A DNA stretch of 64,000 nt. It comes from Edaphochlamys debaryana. Taxonomy: Eukaryota > Chlorophyta > Chlorophyceae > Chlamydomonadales. Where the stretch lies: NCBI GenBank assembly GCA_016858145.1, contig JAEHOE010000123.1, positions 62,001-126,000 of the forward strand, in the 5' to 3' direction. Positions 35,400-48,100 of this stretch are shown here, piece by piece. The notes under the pieces are model-generated. The model ran no database searches. It saw only the letters and a list, made by a program, of their open reading frames with translations, and was not told the origin of the DNA. The translations under genes and the position numbers were made by a program. Numbering within the stretch: position 1 is the first letter of the stretch; the number at the start of each line of letters is the position of its first letter.

Positions 35400-36909
35400 T
35401 TACCGCACACAAGAGCTTCTCACGCAAGGTGAACTCATGGTGGCGCCTCGGAGCTGTCAAGGGCTTTTGAGCGGGATCTCAGGCGCAAAGTGTCATTCTG
35501 GTCAAAGAAAGTGCTTCTGCTGCAGCAGACTGAGCTCGGGACTGGGCTCGGGAGCCCGCGTGCCGCATTTCTTAACTCTGCTGGGACCCTCCCGCGCCTC
35601 CCCTCCTTCCTTCTGGGCAGGGCTGGGCTCTCCCCGGAGCTAGGCTCACCCAACCTTCCCCTTTGTGCACGAACGAAAGCTCTGAAACAGCCAAAAGATA
35701 GCTTGGCTGGTGTGCGTCTTTCTTCCTGCCTTTACCCCCTGAGCAGCTCCCCCCGCAAGCCCTCCTCCCCTAACCCCTTGGCTTGCGCTCGGCTCCCTCA
35801 ACCGTAGGAGGCAGCAAGTTCAAGCCCTGGACACCGCTCACCCCAGGCGGAATCCCAACATCGCTCCCTGGGAGCTTCCACACAGTCCCACAACCGAAGA
35901 CACCGCTCACCCCAGGCAGACTATCAGCAACTCAGCAAGCGCTCAAACAGCCGGCAAAAAGAGCCCTGTGTGCGCCCTGGGCCGATACCGGCACACAACA
36001 TGCGCGCGCGCTCACGGCTGCACGTCTGCCTTCAGCACGCCGTACATGTTTGTACAGGCACCCGCTGGTTTACAACCCTAATAACGCCAAGTATATGCTA
36101 CATGCGTCCCTTCCCCCGCTACCATCGTCCCATAAGCAGACAGGCCCGCCTACAGAACATCAGGACAACGTGGACCGCTTACGTGGAAAGCCCTTCGCTG
36201 AGCCCCATCATAGCAAAGCCAGAGCAAGTAGACGCATAGGTAGGCCAGCCCGAGGTAGGCCAGGTTGGGTCGCTTCCCCAAGGCGCTTCCTCTTGTGGCG
36301 TACAACTGCCTCCCGCTTCCCCAGTCTGTTACTCAGCCCTTGCCTTATGCTTTAGCCCCTCCCCGGTCGCTACCTCAAGGCGCTTCCCCAAAGCGCTTCC
36401 CCAGTCTGTTGCTCAGCCCTTGCCCTAGGCCTTAGCCCCTCCTAGTCATAGCGCAATTGAATCATAGGAACAGCATTAAGTCGAAGGCTGCAACCGCGTG
36501 TGGTTGGCAGGGACTCCTGTGCAGAACGCGCTCTCATTCCGTTTGCGGTGGCCGCAAGATGACCGCCCACGCAGTACAGTCGCGCACCTAGTTGCCTCCA
36601 GTGCGAGACAGCAATACAGACACCAGCCAGCCGTCGACTCACATCATCTTATGCATTGCACTTAGCCTTTGAACTTTGAATCCTTGGCGAAGACTGGCGC
36701 GCTACGTTTGAGCATCTGGCTTAAGCCTCCTTTATGCATACGACACACGCTATCCTTGAAGGCCATTTACGGCCAGCATCACGTCCTTGCATCATAGGAA
36801 AGCACACGCAGATTTGAGCCTACCATTAGCGACCCACATGCACAACCCCCACCCCGCTGTCCGCAAGTCATCCCCCACTCCTCTTCCCTCCTCCTTCGCC
36901 CTGCGCCCC
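35400..36909. other. Intergenic region without a recognisable gene
   Basis: Contains a small local duplication (AAGGCGCTTCC / CCAGTCTGTTRCTCAGCCCTTGCC at about 36281-36340 and 36372-36425). I see no coding signal beyond short unsupported frames. Confidence 0.55.
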
Positions 36910-39900
36910 TCAATCCGCCTTGCCCGCCTTCGATCCACACGCAGCGCCGGCCCTGCCCACACCGGGCCCCTCGGCCGTGGCCGCTGCAGCCCGCTGGAAC
37001 CGCGCCCTCAGGTACGCCTGGCACGCCGCCGCCGTCGCCACCGTGGCCAGCTCCACCCTGAGGGCCAGCACCGCCGCAAGCCCCCACGAGGACGCGGCGC
37101 CCGATGCCCAGGCCGTCAGCATCTGCAGCGGCACGCCCACAGCGGCCACCGCGGCCGCCTCCAGCGGCGTGACCTGCGGCCACAGAGGGAGGTGTGAGGA
37201 GGGAGGTGTGAGGAGGGCGGTGGGAGGAGGGAGGTACGAGGGCAGGGCAGGACGTACGTAAGGGAACGCAGAAAGGAATTGGCTCGCTGCCACGCCACGT
37301 ACAGCCCTGAGGCAGACACACTGGAGCCCAGCCCAGGGACTGCCCACGCACCAGGCACGTGGCGGGGTGGAGGACGCCCTCGAGGAGCAGCATGCCCACG
37401 CCCCCCACGTAGCCCGCGGCCGTCGCGGGCGCGGGCACTGGCAGCCCAACGAACAAAGCCTTGGAGACGAGCGGGCTGCAGTACCTGGGGACATGTACGC
37501 GGGCCCATGGCGCCAGCGCAACGTCAAGGCCGTCGAACACGCATGCCTACGCATCCATCATCAGCAGCGCCCAGCACGGTGGCTAGGCCCAATGAGGCAA
37601 AGATGGGGCCCAGCGCCCCGCCTGCCGTACCTGGGCAGCCGAGCGCTCAGCGCCAGGCGATCCCACGCGCGCCGTGACAGGAAGGGCCAGGCGAGGGCGA
37701 GGAGCGAGGCGACAACAAAGGCGGCGAAGACGGGGAGATTGGTGGCGCTGAGCAGGGCCTGGCCTTCGTGCAGGCCGCGGGCCAGGTTGCCGCCCAGGAG
37801 CAGGAGGTCCACCACAACCCTGGCAGCGGGAACGGGAAAAGGGGACGTACGTGTAGGGCAGAGGAGCCGGGCAGGCGTCAGGCAGGCGGTGGGCAAAGCA
37901 GAAGGGAAGGGAACGGGAGGCTACGTGCATCAGGGAGACGAGCACGAACGTGCGCTAACGAGATGGTAAAAGCCCCCGCCTGCTCCCCGCCCGCTCACCC
38001 CGTGCGTGCCAGAGCCACGGCCCAGGCACCGGAGAACGCTCGGAATGCCTCCTGCTGGGCCGGCACCCCACACCCCACGCCCAGGGCGGCCAGGAGGACG
38101 GAGCCGAGACCGAACCGCCGCCCGCCCGTGCGCGCCCTTCCACGCGGCGGCACGGCCTCATCGCCCTCAGGTGCCACACACGCCTCCTCGTGCGCCCGAA
38201 TGAGGGCGGCGGTTGCCGTGAGACCCGCGGCCTGGGCGAATCCCGCCAGGTGCCGGGCTAGGAGGTTAACCAGATCGGGCGGCAGGCCCCGCAGCCCCGC
38301 GCGGTGCGGTACGGCCGGGCACACGTGTACGGTCTCCATCCGCGTGCCCACATCCAGCAGAAACTGACTGAGCTCCGCGGCGCTTCCGGCAGGCCACGCC
38401 TCCACCGCCGCCGCCAGCTCGACCGCTACAGCCGGGTCAGCGGTTGCGAGCAGCGGGGGCAGGGGAACGCGAAGGCCCACACCCCATGACCCGAGCTCCA
38501 GCTCCAGCAGCACAGGCCCTGGCCCCGCCGGGGCCTCCAGCAGCTCGATGTCGTACACAGCACTGCTGTCGTACAGCGTGCTGCTGACCACGCGCGCGGC
38601 CAGGAAGCTGCCGCCCGACAGGGCCAGAGCCCGGGCTTCAGGGGCTGAGCCTGGGGGTGACGCGAATGCCACGCGCGCCCGCAGCCGCAGGGGCCACTTC
38701 GCGCCCACGCCCCCACCCGCACCCGCGCAAGCTGACGATGATGGGGCCGGCTGCGGAGCGGTAGCAGCAGCACCCGGGGCCGCAGCTCCGCGACCCGCAG
38801 CTGCAGGGGTGCAGCGGCAGCGTCCTTCAAATCACTGCAAAGGCACATCATAGAACATGGCAGTGCCACGTGGATCAGTGCCCGACATACTTCTTGTATG
38901 GAACCTAGGTCTCGTGCCCACACGGGCAAGCATAACCCTCCGCCAGTCATGTCACTGCCCGCTCCTGCCGCCGCTCACCCAAGCAAGGGCCCCTGCCGTA
39001 CGGTCAGCGCCTCGGCGCCGTACGGCGGCGTCAGCCTCAGCGCACTCAGCAGCTCATGCTCAGAAAGGAGCGCCTCCTCGCAGGCCTCCTCTCCGGGTCG
39101 CGCCTCCCAGACGAGCGTCAGCTCGATGCACCCCCGCCGCACGTACACGTGGGCCAGGCGCCGCGTGTCGCCCCCGTGCCGTGCCACCATGTCCGCGAGG
39201 TCCTCCCGGAAGGTGGGGGCCAGGTCCTCAGGCTCGGCCCAGGGAATCTGTGTCAGGGCAATTGCAGCGACGAAAGTTCTGATGAGTGTTGCAGTTTGTG
39301 CCAAAAGGGCAAGCGAAGGGTTAGAAGACCCAGATGGCGTATGGGTCAGCAGCATAGGCCTCACCAGGTAGAGCCGGAGCCAGCGGAGGTATACTAAAGA
39401 ATGCACATGGTCCAGCAACGGTAGCGGGAACGTGGAGGCCAATGCTAAGAGGCTGTGGCGGCATGGGACCCTCACCTTGACGTACGTGCTCCTCATCCTA
39501 ACGAAGGAGCGGTAGGGAGGAAGACTGACGCCACGTCCAGAGGCCGATGCCGCGGCGTCGAAGCCCTCCGCCGCCTCCACCTGCCCCCAATGTGCCGGCT
39601 CCTTGCGCCCTGCCCTCTGCACCCCCTGCCCCGGTTCCGTCCCCTCCCTCGCCAGGGCCTCCCGCTCGAGCGTCCCTTGCTGAGGCAAGCCCCTCTGCGA
39701 CCGCCCGCTTTCGTCGCCGTTTGCGCTCAGGTTGGGCTCGCAAGGCTGGGAACCATCAGCGGGAGTGAGAAGACGCTGGCCCTTGCACGAGGGCTGGGGG
39801 CTGCCGGGGGCATCGCCACACTTGTGCTTGCGCCGAGGCATAGCCGATGTCCCCGCCTCCTGTCCCTGCCCTCCTGACGCCAGTGCGGGCAGCTGTGCCA

Positions 39901-41420
39901 GCCCCGGCCCCTGCCTCGGCGCTAGGAGCATAGCGAAGTAGAGGTTCAGCACCGTGCCCAAAAGGCGGGTGCCGAGCACCCAAGCAAGGCTGACGTTTGT
40001 CTCGGGAAGGTCCCGGTACCATGTGTGGAGCACCGTCAGCATGGCACAGGCGCAAGCCTGGTACGCCGCTTCGGTGCGAAGGCTCACGTGCTGAAGGGGC
40101 AAGCGCGACGGGAAGAATTAGGTAAGGGGTGGGGACCAGGCAAGCGGAAGCAGGGCATGGGGGGAGGTGGTGGCCCGATAGCAGGGCAGTCGAGGCGCTC
40201 CCTATGCTGCAGACGCCCATATCGTGCTCACCTGCGAACCCAGCTTCGACATCCAGACGATAGCGTCCAGGGCGGGGAGTACGCGGAAGAGGAGTTGGGG
40301 GATGAAGACGACGGGCCGGTAGCCGGGGCCTCGGAGGATGTGCTCTATGACCACTGATGAGCGAGACACGTAGCTGGCGATTGGCGAAACGACCTAAAGT
40401 GCAAGGCAAAAACACATTCAGATGGTGGGGCACGTGGGGCCAGCCAGTTGTGCGCGGGGCAGGGGCACTGTGCAGAGGTGGGGTGACCTATGCAGTATAC
40501 ATACATAACATACATACAGTACAGAGCTGCATAGCTCGCGAGCAGGGAGATGCCCTGTCGCAGAAGACAAGCGGGGCGCCCCCACGGGGGCGGAAAACGA
40601 GGGCTGAGCCCCCCACCCATCTGCTACGCGACCCGGTAACCGTGGGCGCACTATGCGTCCAACCTAGCTTTAACGCAGTTTGTCGGGGGACTCGCACCCC
40701 TCGGCACAGACTTGGTTGCCCGGTCTTATCTACACTGGCACCGCTCCGCCACCTCCTAGCCACCGCTACCCGCCACCACCCTGCGCTAGGGATAAGGAAG
40801 CTCGAGCTTGTGGCATCGCGGGCTGGCCGTTAATCGCATGTTTATGCGTGACGCAGGCACGGACACACGGACGGACGGACACCGACACGGGGTAACCCTG
40901 GAGGGCTGAGCCCCCCGGCTGGCGCTCCGCGCCAGGCGCTACGCGCCGGGGGCTCGGCCCAAAAAGTGGACCTTGCTGGGGCAGAGGGGGCGGGTTGCGC
41001 GCGGCAGGCACGCTCAACACGCGCACGCATACAAGCCAAACCGAATATGGGCACAATACATAGAGTGCCTTACCGCAACCATACCAGGCGCCAGGAGTCC
41101 CACGCTTGCGAAGGTGCTGCTCGCAGCGCGGATGACGAGAGCGGCCTTGCCCACGGCCGCCCAGACGTGAACCTCATAGAAGTAAACATCCAAAAGCCAG
41201 CTCGGATGTAGTGCGGAATGACCAAGACGCTCCAGGAGGCTCTTCTCACAAGGTTATAGCGGAAGCGCCCGCGAGTCAGGGTTCAGCGTGTGGCTGCGTC
41301 CACTGCAGTAGCTGGTAGCCTCGGAATGGAAGTTGGATAGGCCAAGGAGCAGGAGGACAAGGAGGTCGCAGGCGACCTCAAACCGCCGAACTGCCGTGTG
41401 GACATCGCCGGGCGCCATGG
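36910..41420 (-). pseudogene. Gene A: multi-pass membrane protein paralogue, likely disabled
   Basis: Eight exons parallel gene B one to one: about 41420-41070, 40393-40232, 40090-39476, 39247-38979, 38834-37999, 37819-37631, 37484-37352 and 37173-36910 (TGA). Exon ends and phases match B, and several exon lengths are identical (162, 189 bp). Two lesions are visible. An in-frame TAA at about 41255 separates GRSHTLNPDSRALPL from the homologous LHPSWLLDVYFYEV. Exon 5 changes frame near 38730, and its 836-bp length breaks the phase that B's 900-bp exon keeps. Exon 1 may instead be split or start elsewhere. The function of the family is unknown; hydrophobic segments fill exons 1-3 and 6-8. Confidence 0.65.
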
Positions 41421-41620
41421 CAAGGCGTGAACGGCAAGCGGCTTTGCGATACTATGTGGCACAGCAATGCTCTGGAGGCCATACTAACGGCTGTGCGGGC
41501 GGGCCCGGCGTCCATGTCTGACTTCCCGTGATTGCACGACAGGCAGGCCGGGCGGGCCGGGGGACGTCGGCCAGGTTTGAAGGGCCGCCCCCGCGGGTGA
41601 CTGGTGACTGCCAGTCTTAC

Positions 41621-41804
41621 CTGCAGGGTCACGACCAGGGTCTGGGGGAGCTAGGCTAGCCTCTGGTGTGTGGCTCCTCCAAGCCCACATGAGCCCAGGC
41701 GTCAGCTCGGCCCCGATAGCCTCATTCGCATCGACCACTGACACGTTTGCACAAGGGTGGCTGCCAGATGGCAGGGAAAGGGCCGACCCCAGAGAAAGCA
41801 CCAT
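41621..41804 (-). other. Possible exon with a signal-like N-terminus upstream of gene A
   Basis: ATG 41804 opens MVLSLGSALSLPSGSHPCAN, and the frame ends at a good donor (GCAG|GTAAGA at 41620). It may be an alternative first exon for gene A or a chance frame. Confidence 0.25.
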
Positions 41805-41882
41805 GACAAGCACAAAGTACAATGAGGGCAGATTAGAGAGCAGGTGAGAGGTGGACGACGGTTCATCGAATTTGCAGGCCCC

Positions 41883-42044
41883 GGGCGTGAAGAGAATAGC
41901 CTATTGCATCGGTTCTTGGCAAATGTGGTAGCGCTGACAGGGGGGCTTAGCGGCTAGGGGAACAAGTTTGTATTGCATACCGCTTATGACATCAGGCGCC
42001 TGAAGGTCGCGCCTTGGGGGGCTACGGTTCCGACTTGCATTGGG
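41883..42044 (+). repeat. Dispersed repeat, copy 2
   Basis: Same sequence as 18386-18588 without the internal ~40 bp. It lies just upstream (5') of gene A. Confidence 0.8.
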
Positions 42045-42872
42045 TGTGTCCGAAAGCCTGACGGCGGGCCGGGGGTCAGCCCAAAAACACGGACAGCGGC
42101 GTGAAACACACGGCCAGTCCGAAAGGGTGGTAAACGGCATCAGGGACACAGCGCACACAAGCCGTTAGGGTCCAGTAAACCCACACATCCACGCAACTAT
42201 TCTTGAACCCAACGCCCGCCATGTAACCATGCAGCGTTGCCCAGGCAGTGCTCCACAGTCAAGTCTCCTCATTAGACACAGCCCATCATTCAGGTTTCAA
42301 CCAGGAAGGTGGCAGGGCCGCTACCAACTTTCTTAAGGCAACCAAGAAGCCCCAGCGAACAACCTCCCTTTCCGGCGCTCATGTGGAAGGCCTCTCCATC
42401 CATCGGTAGCCCAAGACTACACCCCAGGCATAGACTTATGTCCAGGCCCCCGGGTCACCCCCCGATCATGCGTGCGGCGATGCAGTTTGCGGTACCCTGT
42501 CAATCAATTGTCCCCTAACGGTCGACGCATGCTGATGACATCTGTCGCACCCCCACCCGCACCCGTGTCACCTACAGCTCCGTCCCTGCATCCTTGGACT
42601 GAAGTCCAAGCAACGGACCACACAATGCACTCCTGCGCCGGGCGGCCTTGTGAAAGCTGCTCTGAAGCCTGCCCTACTCAGCCGGTACCGAGGCCCAGGC
42701 ATCCCAAACTTGGCCCCTTGTGTAACAGCACACGTAGTACGCTATACAGTGGCAATGCGGCACGGTTGGCCGGCCGCTCCCTGACACGGGCATGGCAGCC
42801 CCCCTACGCATCCATCCACCAAGGAAGGACCCGAGTACGGCGGCGCTACTCCTCCTTGCTGGAGCGCCCCGC
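42045..42872. other. Spacer between genes B and A
   Basis: No supported gene. It should hold the 3' end of gene B's transcript and, with the repeat beside it, the 5' region of gene A. Confidence 0.5.
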
Positions 42873-45800
42873 CTAATTGCCACCGGGGGCACTCGCCTGC
42901 CCCTTCGCAGCTCGCCGCTGGAACCGCGCCCGCACGTAGGCATGGAAGGCGCTGGCGGTGGCGATGGCCGCAAGCTGGGCCCGCGCGATGAGGAACAGGG
43001 TCGTAGAGAGGGTGGTGGTCGGGTCTAGTTTCCGGAAGCCCAACAGAAAAAACGGTAGCTTGACGCACGCAATCGCGGCGGCCTCAAGCGGCGACACCTG
43101 CGCGGCAACAGGCGGGGCACGTCGCACAGTTGGCCTTGCCAAATGCATCACACGCACCATGAGCGCAGCCACCAGTGCACATCAGCTCGGAGCGGCTGGG
43201 AGCCCGCGTGCCCACCGCTCACGGCCCACGCCTGGCGGTACAGCATCAACTCGGTTCCGCCACCGGCCCTTGAATACGGCTCACCAGGCACGTGAGGGGC
43301 AGCACCACGCCCTCAAGCACCAGCATGCCCACCCCGCCCACGCTGCTGGCGGTGGCAGGGGCGGGGGCGCTCAGGGCCTGGAAGACGAGGCTGGAGAAGA
43401 GCGTGCCGCAGTACCTGGGGACACGAGGGAGCGAGCAAAACGCGTTAGACTGGTTTCGGACAGCGTGGCCGTACCATGCCTCACAGCTCCTCGGGCACCT
43501 CGTCGCCGGCGGACAGCTCCCCTGAACCGGCGGACAGCTCCCCCGAGCCTCGGGATAGCTAAGGGCAACACAACCTGCTGCGCAAAAAGGCGGCCGCCGG
43601 ACCGGTTCAGCCCAGCTGAGGGCCATCGAGTGCCCTGTAACGCCGTACCTGGGCACGCGGCCGCGCAGCGCCCAGCGCTCCCACGCCGTCCGCGGCAGGA
43701 AGGGCCACGCCGCCGCGAGCAGGGCGCCGGTGGCGAAGGCCGCGAGCACCGTGAGGGTGGTGGCGCTGAGCAGGGCCTGGCCCTCGTGCAGGCCGCGGGC
43801 AAAGTTGCTGCCTAGGAGCAGGAGGTCCACCACAACCCTGACAGAGGGGGGTCGGTGAGGGGTGCATCGTCAGCAGGTGTACGTGAGGATTCTGGCGTCC
43901 GGGCGGGCACCGGTCAGGGCATCAGTCAGGGCGCGCGAGGTGATGCAGGAAGGGAGGTGAGCGACGAGGTGCAGAAGTGTGCAGGGCAGGGTGGAGTCGG
44001 GTGCCAGACGAAGGCGGCAAGGTGGGTGCAACGCCTCACCGCAGTCCCAAGGAGTGCGCAACCCTACCGCCTGACGCCCCACCCCTCCCCGCCCGCTCAC
44101 CCCGTGCGTGCCAGAGCCACGGCCCAGGCACCGGAGAACGCTCGGTACGCCTCCCGCTCGGCGCAAGCGGCCGGCGCAAGGCCCAGCGCCCGCAGAAGCG
44201 CCAAACACTGCCCAGAGCGCTGCCCAGCCCCCTGCGCCGCACCGCCTGCCTGAAGTGCCCCACTTTCCACGGCTGCCTGCCCCGCCTGCCCCGCCTGCTG
44301 AGCTGCAATGCTGGCAGCGATTGCCGTGAGACCCGCGGCCTGGGCGAATCCCGCCAGGTGCCGGGCTAGGAGGTTAACCAGATCGGGCGGCAGGCCCCGC
44401 AGCCCCGCGCGGTGCGGTACGGCCGGGCACACGTGTACGGTCTCCAGCCACGTGCCCAGATCCAACAGGAACCCACTGAGCTCCGCGGCTCCTTCAGCAG
44501 GCCAAGCCTCCACCGCCGCCGCCAGCTCGGCCGCTACAGCCGGGTCCGCGGTTGCGAGCAGCGGGGGCAGGGGCAGGCGCGCGCCCACACCCCATGACCC
44601 GAGCTCCAGCTCAAACAGTACAGGCCCTGGCCCCGCCGGGGCCTCCAGCAGCTCGATGTCGTACACAGCACTGCTGTCGTACAGCGAACTGCTGACCACG
44701 CGTGCGGCCAGGAAGCGGCCGCCCGACAGGGCCAGAGCCCGGGCCTCAGGGGCCGAGCCTTGCTTGCCGCCCGCTGCCCCCTCCTCGTGGAGGGCAGTCA
44801 GACCCACGCGCGCCTGCAGCCGCACGGGCCACCCGGTGCCCCCGCGGGTAGTGGCGGGGCCCTGCCCGCCAGCGGGTGAGGGCGCCGGCGGGGGCTGCGG
44901 CAGCAGCAGCACGCGGGGCGCCACGCCCTCCGCCCGCAGCTGTACGGCAGCGCACGAGCTTGCCTGCCCAGATGACGTGTCGGGCACCCACTGCGGTTCC
45001 CTGCGGGGCGGCAGGCATTGCGGGTGCACCTGACGTCAGCAACGCGGTCATAGCCTTTCCACTGGTCCCACCCTGAGTACGCAAATCCAGGGAGCGATGC
45101 GGCAAGTGCGACGGGGGCCACACAGCAGCCTTGGCACGGCGCGGAGAACTCACCCTGCCACGTCCACCATCCGGACCTGGACCGGGCGCGCGTCTGCCTG
45201 CTCTGGTGGGAGCTTCAAGCTACACAACAGGGAGTCCGTAGGAAGCGGTGAGGGCGCGAGGCCCGCCCCACCGCCGCGCCAGGACGCAGCCACGATTGTG
45301 AGCTCGATGCACCCGCGCCGCACGTAGACCTGCAGCATGTGCTGATCCGCGTCCCGCCCTACAAACGCGGCTGCGAGGTCCTCCCGGAAGGTGGGGCCCA
45401 TGTCCTCAGGCTCGCCCCAGGGGATCTGCGCGGCGGCCAGTGCGATGGTGCACGCTGGTTCAACTCCTGCTGCTCAGAGCGGACATCCCCGGTACTACAA
45501 GTGACAGCTCTAGTGCTTGAATGTACTCTAGTACTGCAGCACGCCATGCCCTGTGGCTACGAGCGCTGTACACTGACCTTGACCAGCGTGGTGCTCAGCC
45601 GCAGGAAGGGGCGGTACGTGGGCAGAGGCCGCTCACTGAGCAGCTGCTGGAGCTCCTGGAAGTCCAGCGCCGCCTCCTGCTGAGCCTCAAGCTGGGCCTC
45701 ACGCCCTGCCCCCTGCCCTGCCCCCTGCTCGGCCCCCTGCTCGGCCCCCGGCTCCCGCTTGTGTGCTGAGCCGGGCTCTTCCTCCCAAGCGTCCGCCTGG

Positions 45801-46888
45801 GGGCACGGCCCGGCTGCACCGTCCTCGGCCCCAGAAACCGGCGGCGGCGCGCTGGAGTCAGAGCTCCGGCGGCCCTTGACGCGGGAGGGGCCCGGGAGGG
45901 GCCCTTCCGCCCCGAGCGGTCCGTGGCTGTGATCCACGCGGCGCGCGCTCAGCCGATACCCGAAGTATAGATTGAGCGCCGTGACCAGGAGCCTGGAGCC
46001 TAGCACGTATGCGAGGCTGACGTCGGTCTCGGGCATGTCGCGGTACCAGCGGTGCAGCACCCAGACCATGGCGGTGGTGCAGGCCTGGAAGGCCAGCTCG
46101 GTGCGAAGGCTCACGTGCTGAAGCAGGGGCCACGCGGTTTGGCGGGGTGGAAGAGGGCGAATGAGGGGGCGGAAAGTGAGGAAAGGGCCGTGCTGTGGTG
46201 CTACATGTTTAGAGCTAGCAAGACTTACCCGGGACCCCAGCATGCTGAACCACAAGGCCGAGTCCGATGCAGGACCCAGCTTGAAGAGGGTGGGCGGGAC
46301 GAAGAACATGGGCCGGTAGCCGGGGCCTCGGAGGATGTGCTGCACGATGAGGGCCCCGCGTGAGCAGTAGCAAGCAACCGGCGTGATGACCTGAGGGTGG
46401 GCATATACGAGGGCGGCGTGTCTGGGAGAAGCAGTGGCGCGGGAGGACTGTGGCAGTGTGGGGGCAACACGCTTGGAGCAGAGCGCTTGGGAGGGCGGCT
46501 TGGGGGGCTGGAGGGGGGCTGCCCCCCGTTGCCCCTAGCGTCGTTCTAGCAGCGAGACATGACTGTTGTGTCTTGGTGTGCGGCGAGTCGGCAGACGAGG
46601 CGGCAAACTCACCGACGAGTACCGAGTCGGCAGAACCCCGAGGCTCACGAAAACGCCAGCGAGCGCGCGGATGGCCAGGCCCCACTTTGCGATGACCATG
46701 CCCGTGGGGCCGCCGCGCAGCGAGTCTATGAGCCAGCTCGGCAGCAGAAGGTAAGCCCAGCGGTGAGCCATAGAGGCACCGCAGGGGTAGCGCTCCAGCG
46801 AAACGCAAGACTTAGGAAGCGAGTGAGGCCGCCCTCCGCAGAAAGAGTCCGCTGCTGCATTAAAAGAGATTGCTAGCATGACCAGCAT
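42873..46888 (-). CDS. Gene B: uncharacterised volvocalean-type multi-pass membrane protein, 897 aa
   Basis: Eight exons give an uninterrupted frame: 46888-46613, 46390-46229, 46117-45578, 45425-45154, 45000-44101, 43837-43649, 43414-43285 and 43097-42873 (TAG). All phases agree. The start ATG 46888 opens MLVMLAISFNAAADSF, a short hydrophobic leader. Hydrophobic, membrane-like stretches occur in exon 1 (WAYLLLPSWLIDSL), exon 2, exon 3 (MVWVLHRWYRDM...), exon 6 (VVVDLLLLG, AAFATGALLAAAWPF), exon 7 and exon 8. Exons 4-5 encode a large soluble part with YVRRGCIELTIV and VYDIELLEAPAGPG. I do not recognise the family. Gene A is a tandem copy and C an inverted, broken copy. Confidence 0.8.
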
Positions 46889-48100
46889 GAGAAATGAAGC
46901 TATCGCCTCTCCACGTCTCTCGTGCTGGTCCGCCGGGCCTCGTCTGAGACCGCGCGAGCGCGCCCGCCCGGGCGGGTATACCGCTCTGTGCATGTCTGCT
47001 CTATGTATTGCACATGAGGAAGCGCGGTAAGGAGTACCACCTTGCACGCGCGGTACTGCGTACGTCTGGGTACGCAGCACGCAAGTGACGCAAGCAATCA
47101 GCGGCCCCGCGCTACCCTCGCTGCCAGCCTGCGACCCGTTGATACACTAGCGGCTTTCCCTGATCTCACACTGTTTGTTAACAGAGTGGACAAGGCAAGC
47201 ACCTGGAAAGCTGCAAGCTTGTCACCCAGGCCAAATGTCCCGTATCCACACCTTGCGAGGTTGTCCACCTTCAAGCCCCATACCAGCCATACCATCGGAT
47301 GGCAGGTATTACCCCTCACAAGCGGAAAGGCATACTCAGCGAAGCTGCCGTGTCTCGCAACCGAAGCGACGTGCATGTGGGCCGTGCCGCAGAAGGCGCC
47401 GGGCACCTCTTGCCCCCCGCCCACCCCCCTCCTCGCCCCCACCGACAGCCTAAACCACAGTGCTCGTGACCAGCACGCCTCTTCATTCACCCCGTCACCC
47501 CGTCATTCTCCTCCCCCTCCCAAGTCTTCGTCTCCCAATCTGTCCGTCGCGTGCAACGGGCTGCACACGGCCAAGCCCTGCAGCCCAGCAGCTGCCTTGC
47601 CAGTCGCCCTCCGCGGCCTCCAACTCTAGTGCCGCTTCCAACCCCAGTGCCTCCGCCTGCCTCGTCCTTGCTGGCACCAGGGCAGCCACCTCGCCCCGCC
47701 GTGGCTTGTGCACCACGCTCCTCCTGCTGCCAATGCCCGTGCCGCCCTTCCCTAAACCCTCGGGAGGGCGCTAACCCTCCGCAAGCCGACGCCGCAAGCC
47801 AACCTGATCACCACTGGGCCGTGGGCGCTTCGGCGGCTTCGCAGCAGCAGCCCCCTCACCCTCCCCACGACGCCAGTCCGTGCCCCCCGGCAACTGCTGA
47901 GGCGGCGCTGGCCGTTGGCGCCTATTCCCTGAGGCAGCCATGGGCCTCGCCGCAGCTGCTCGCCGCCGGGCGGATCCGCCCCAAGCAGCACCACCGAAGC
48001 CGTCCCCCGAGCCCCAGGGGCCTCCCAACAGGTGGTACAGAACCCGCTTCAAACCGGTGCCCCTGCAGTCCGTTGCAGGGGTTGAGGCGTGTCCGTCCGC
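46889..48100. other. Spacer upstream of gene B and downstream of cpFTSY
   Basis: No supported gene. It should contain gene B's promoter (left part) and the cpFTSY 3' untranslated region (right part). Confidence 0.5.
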
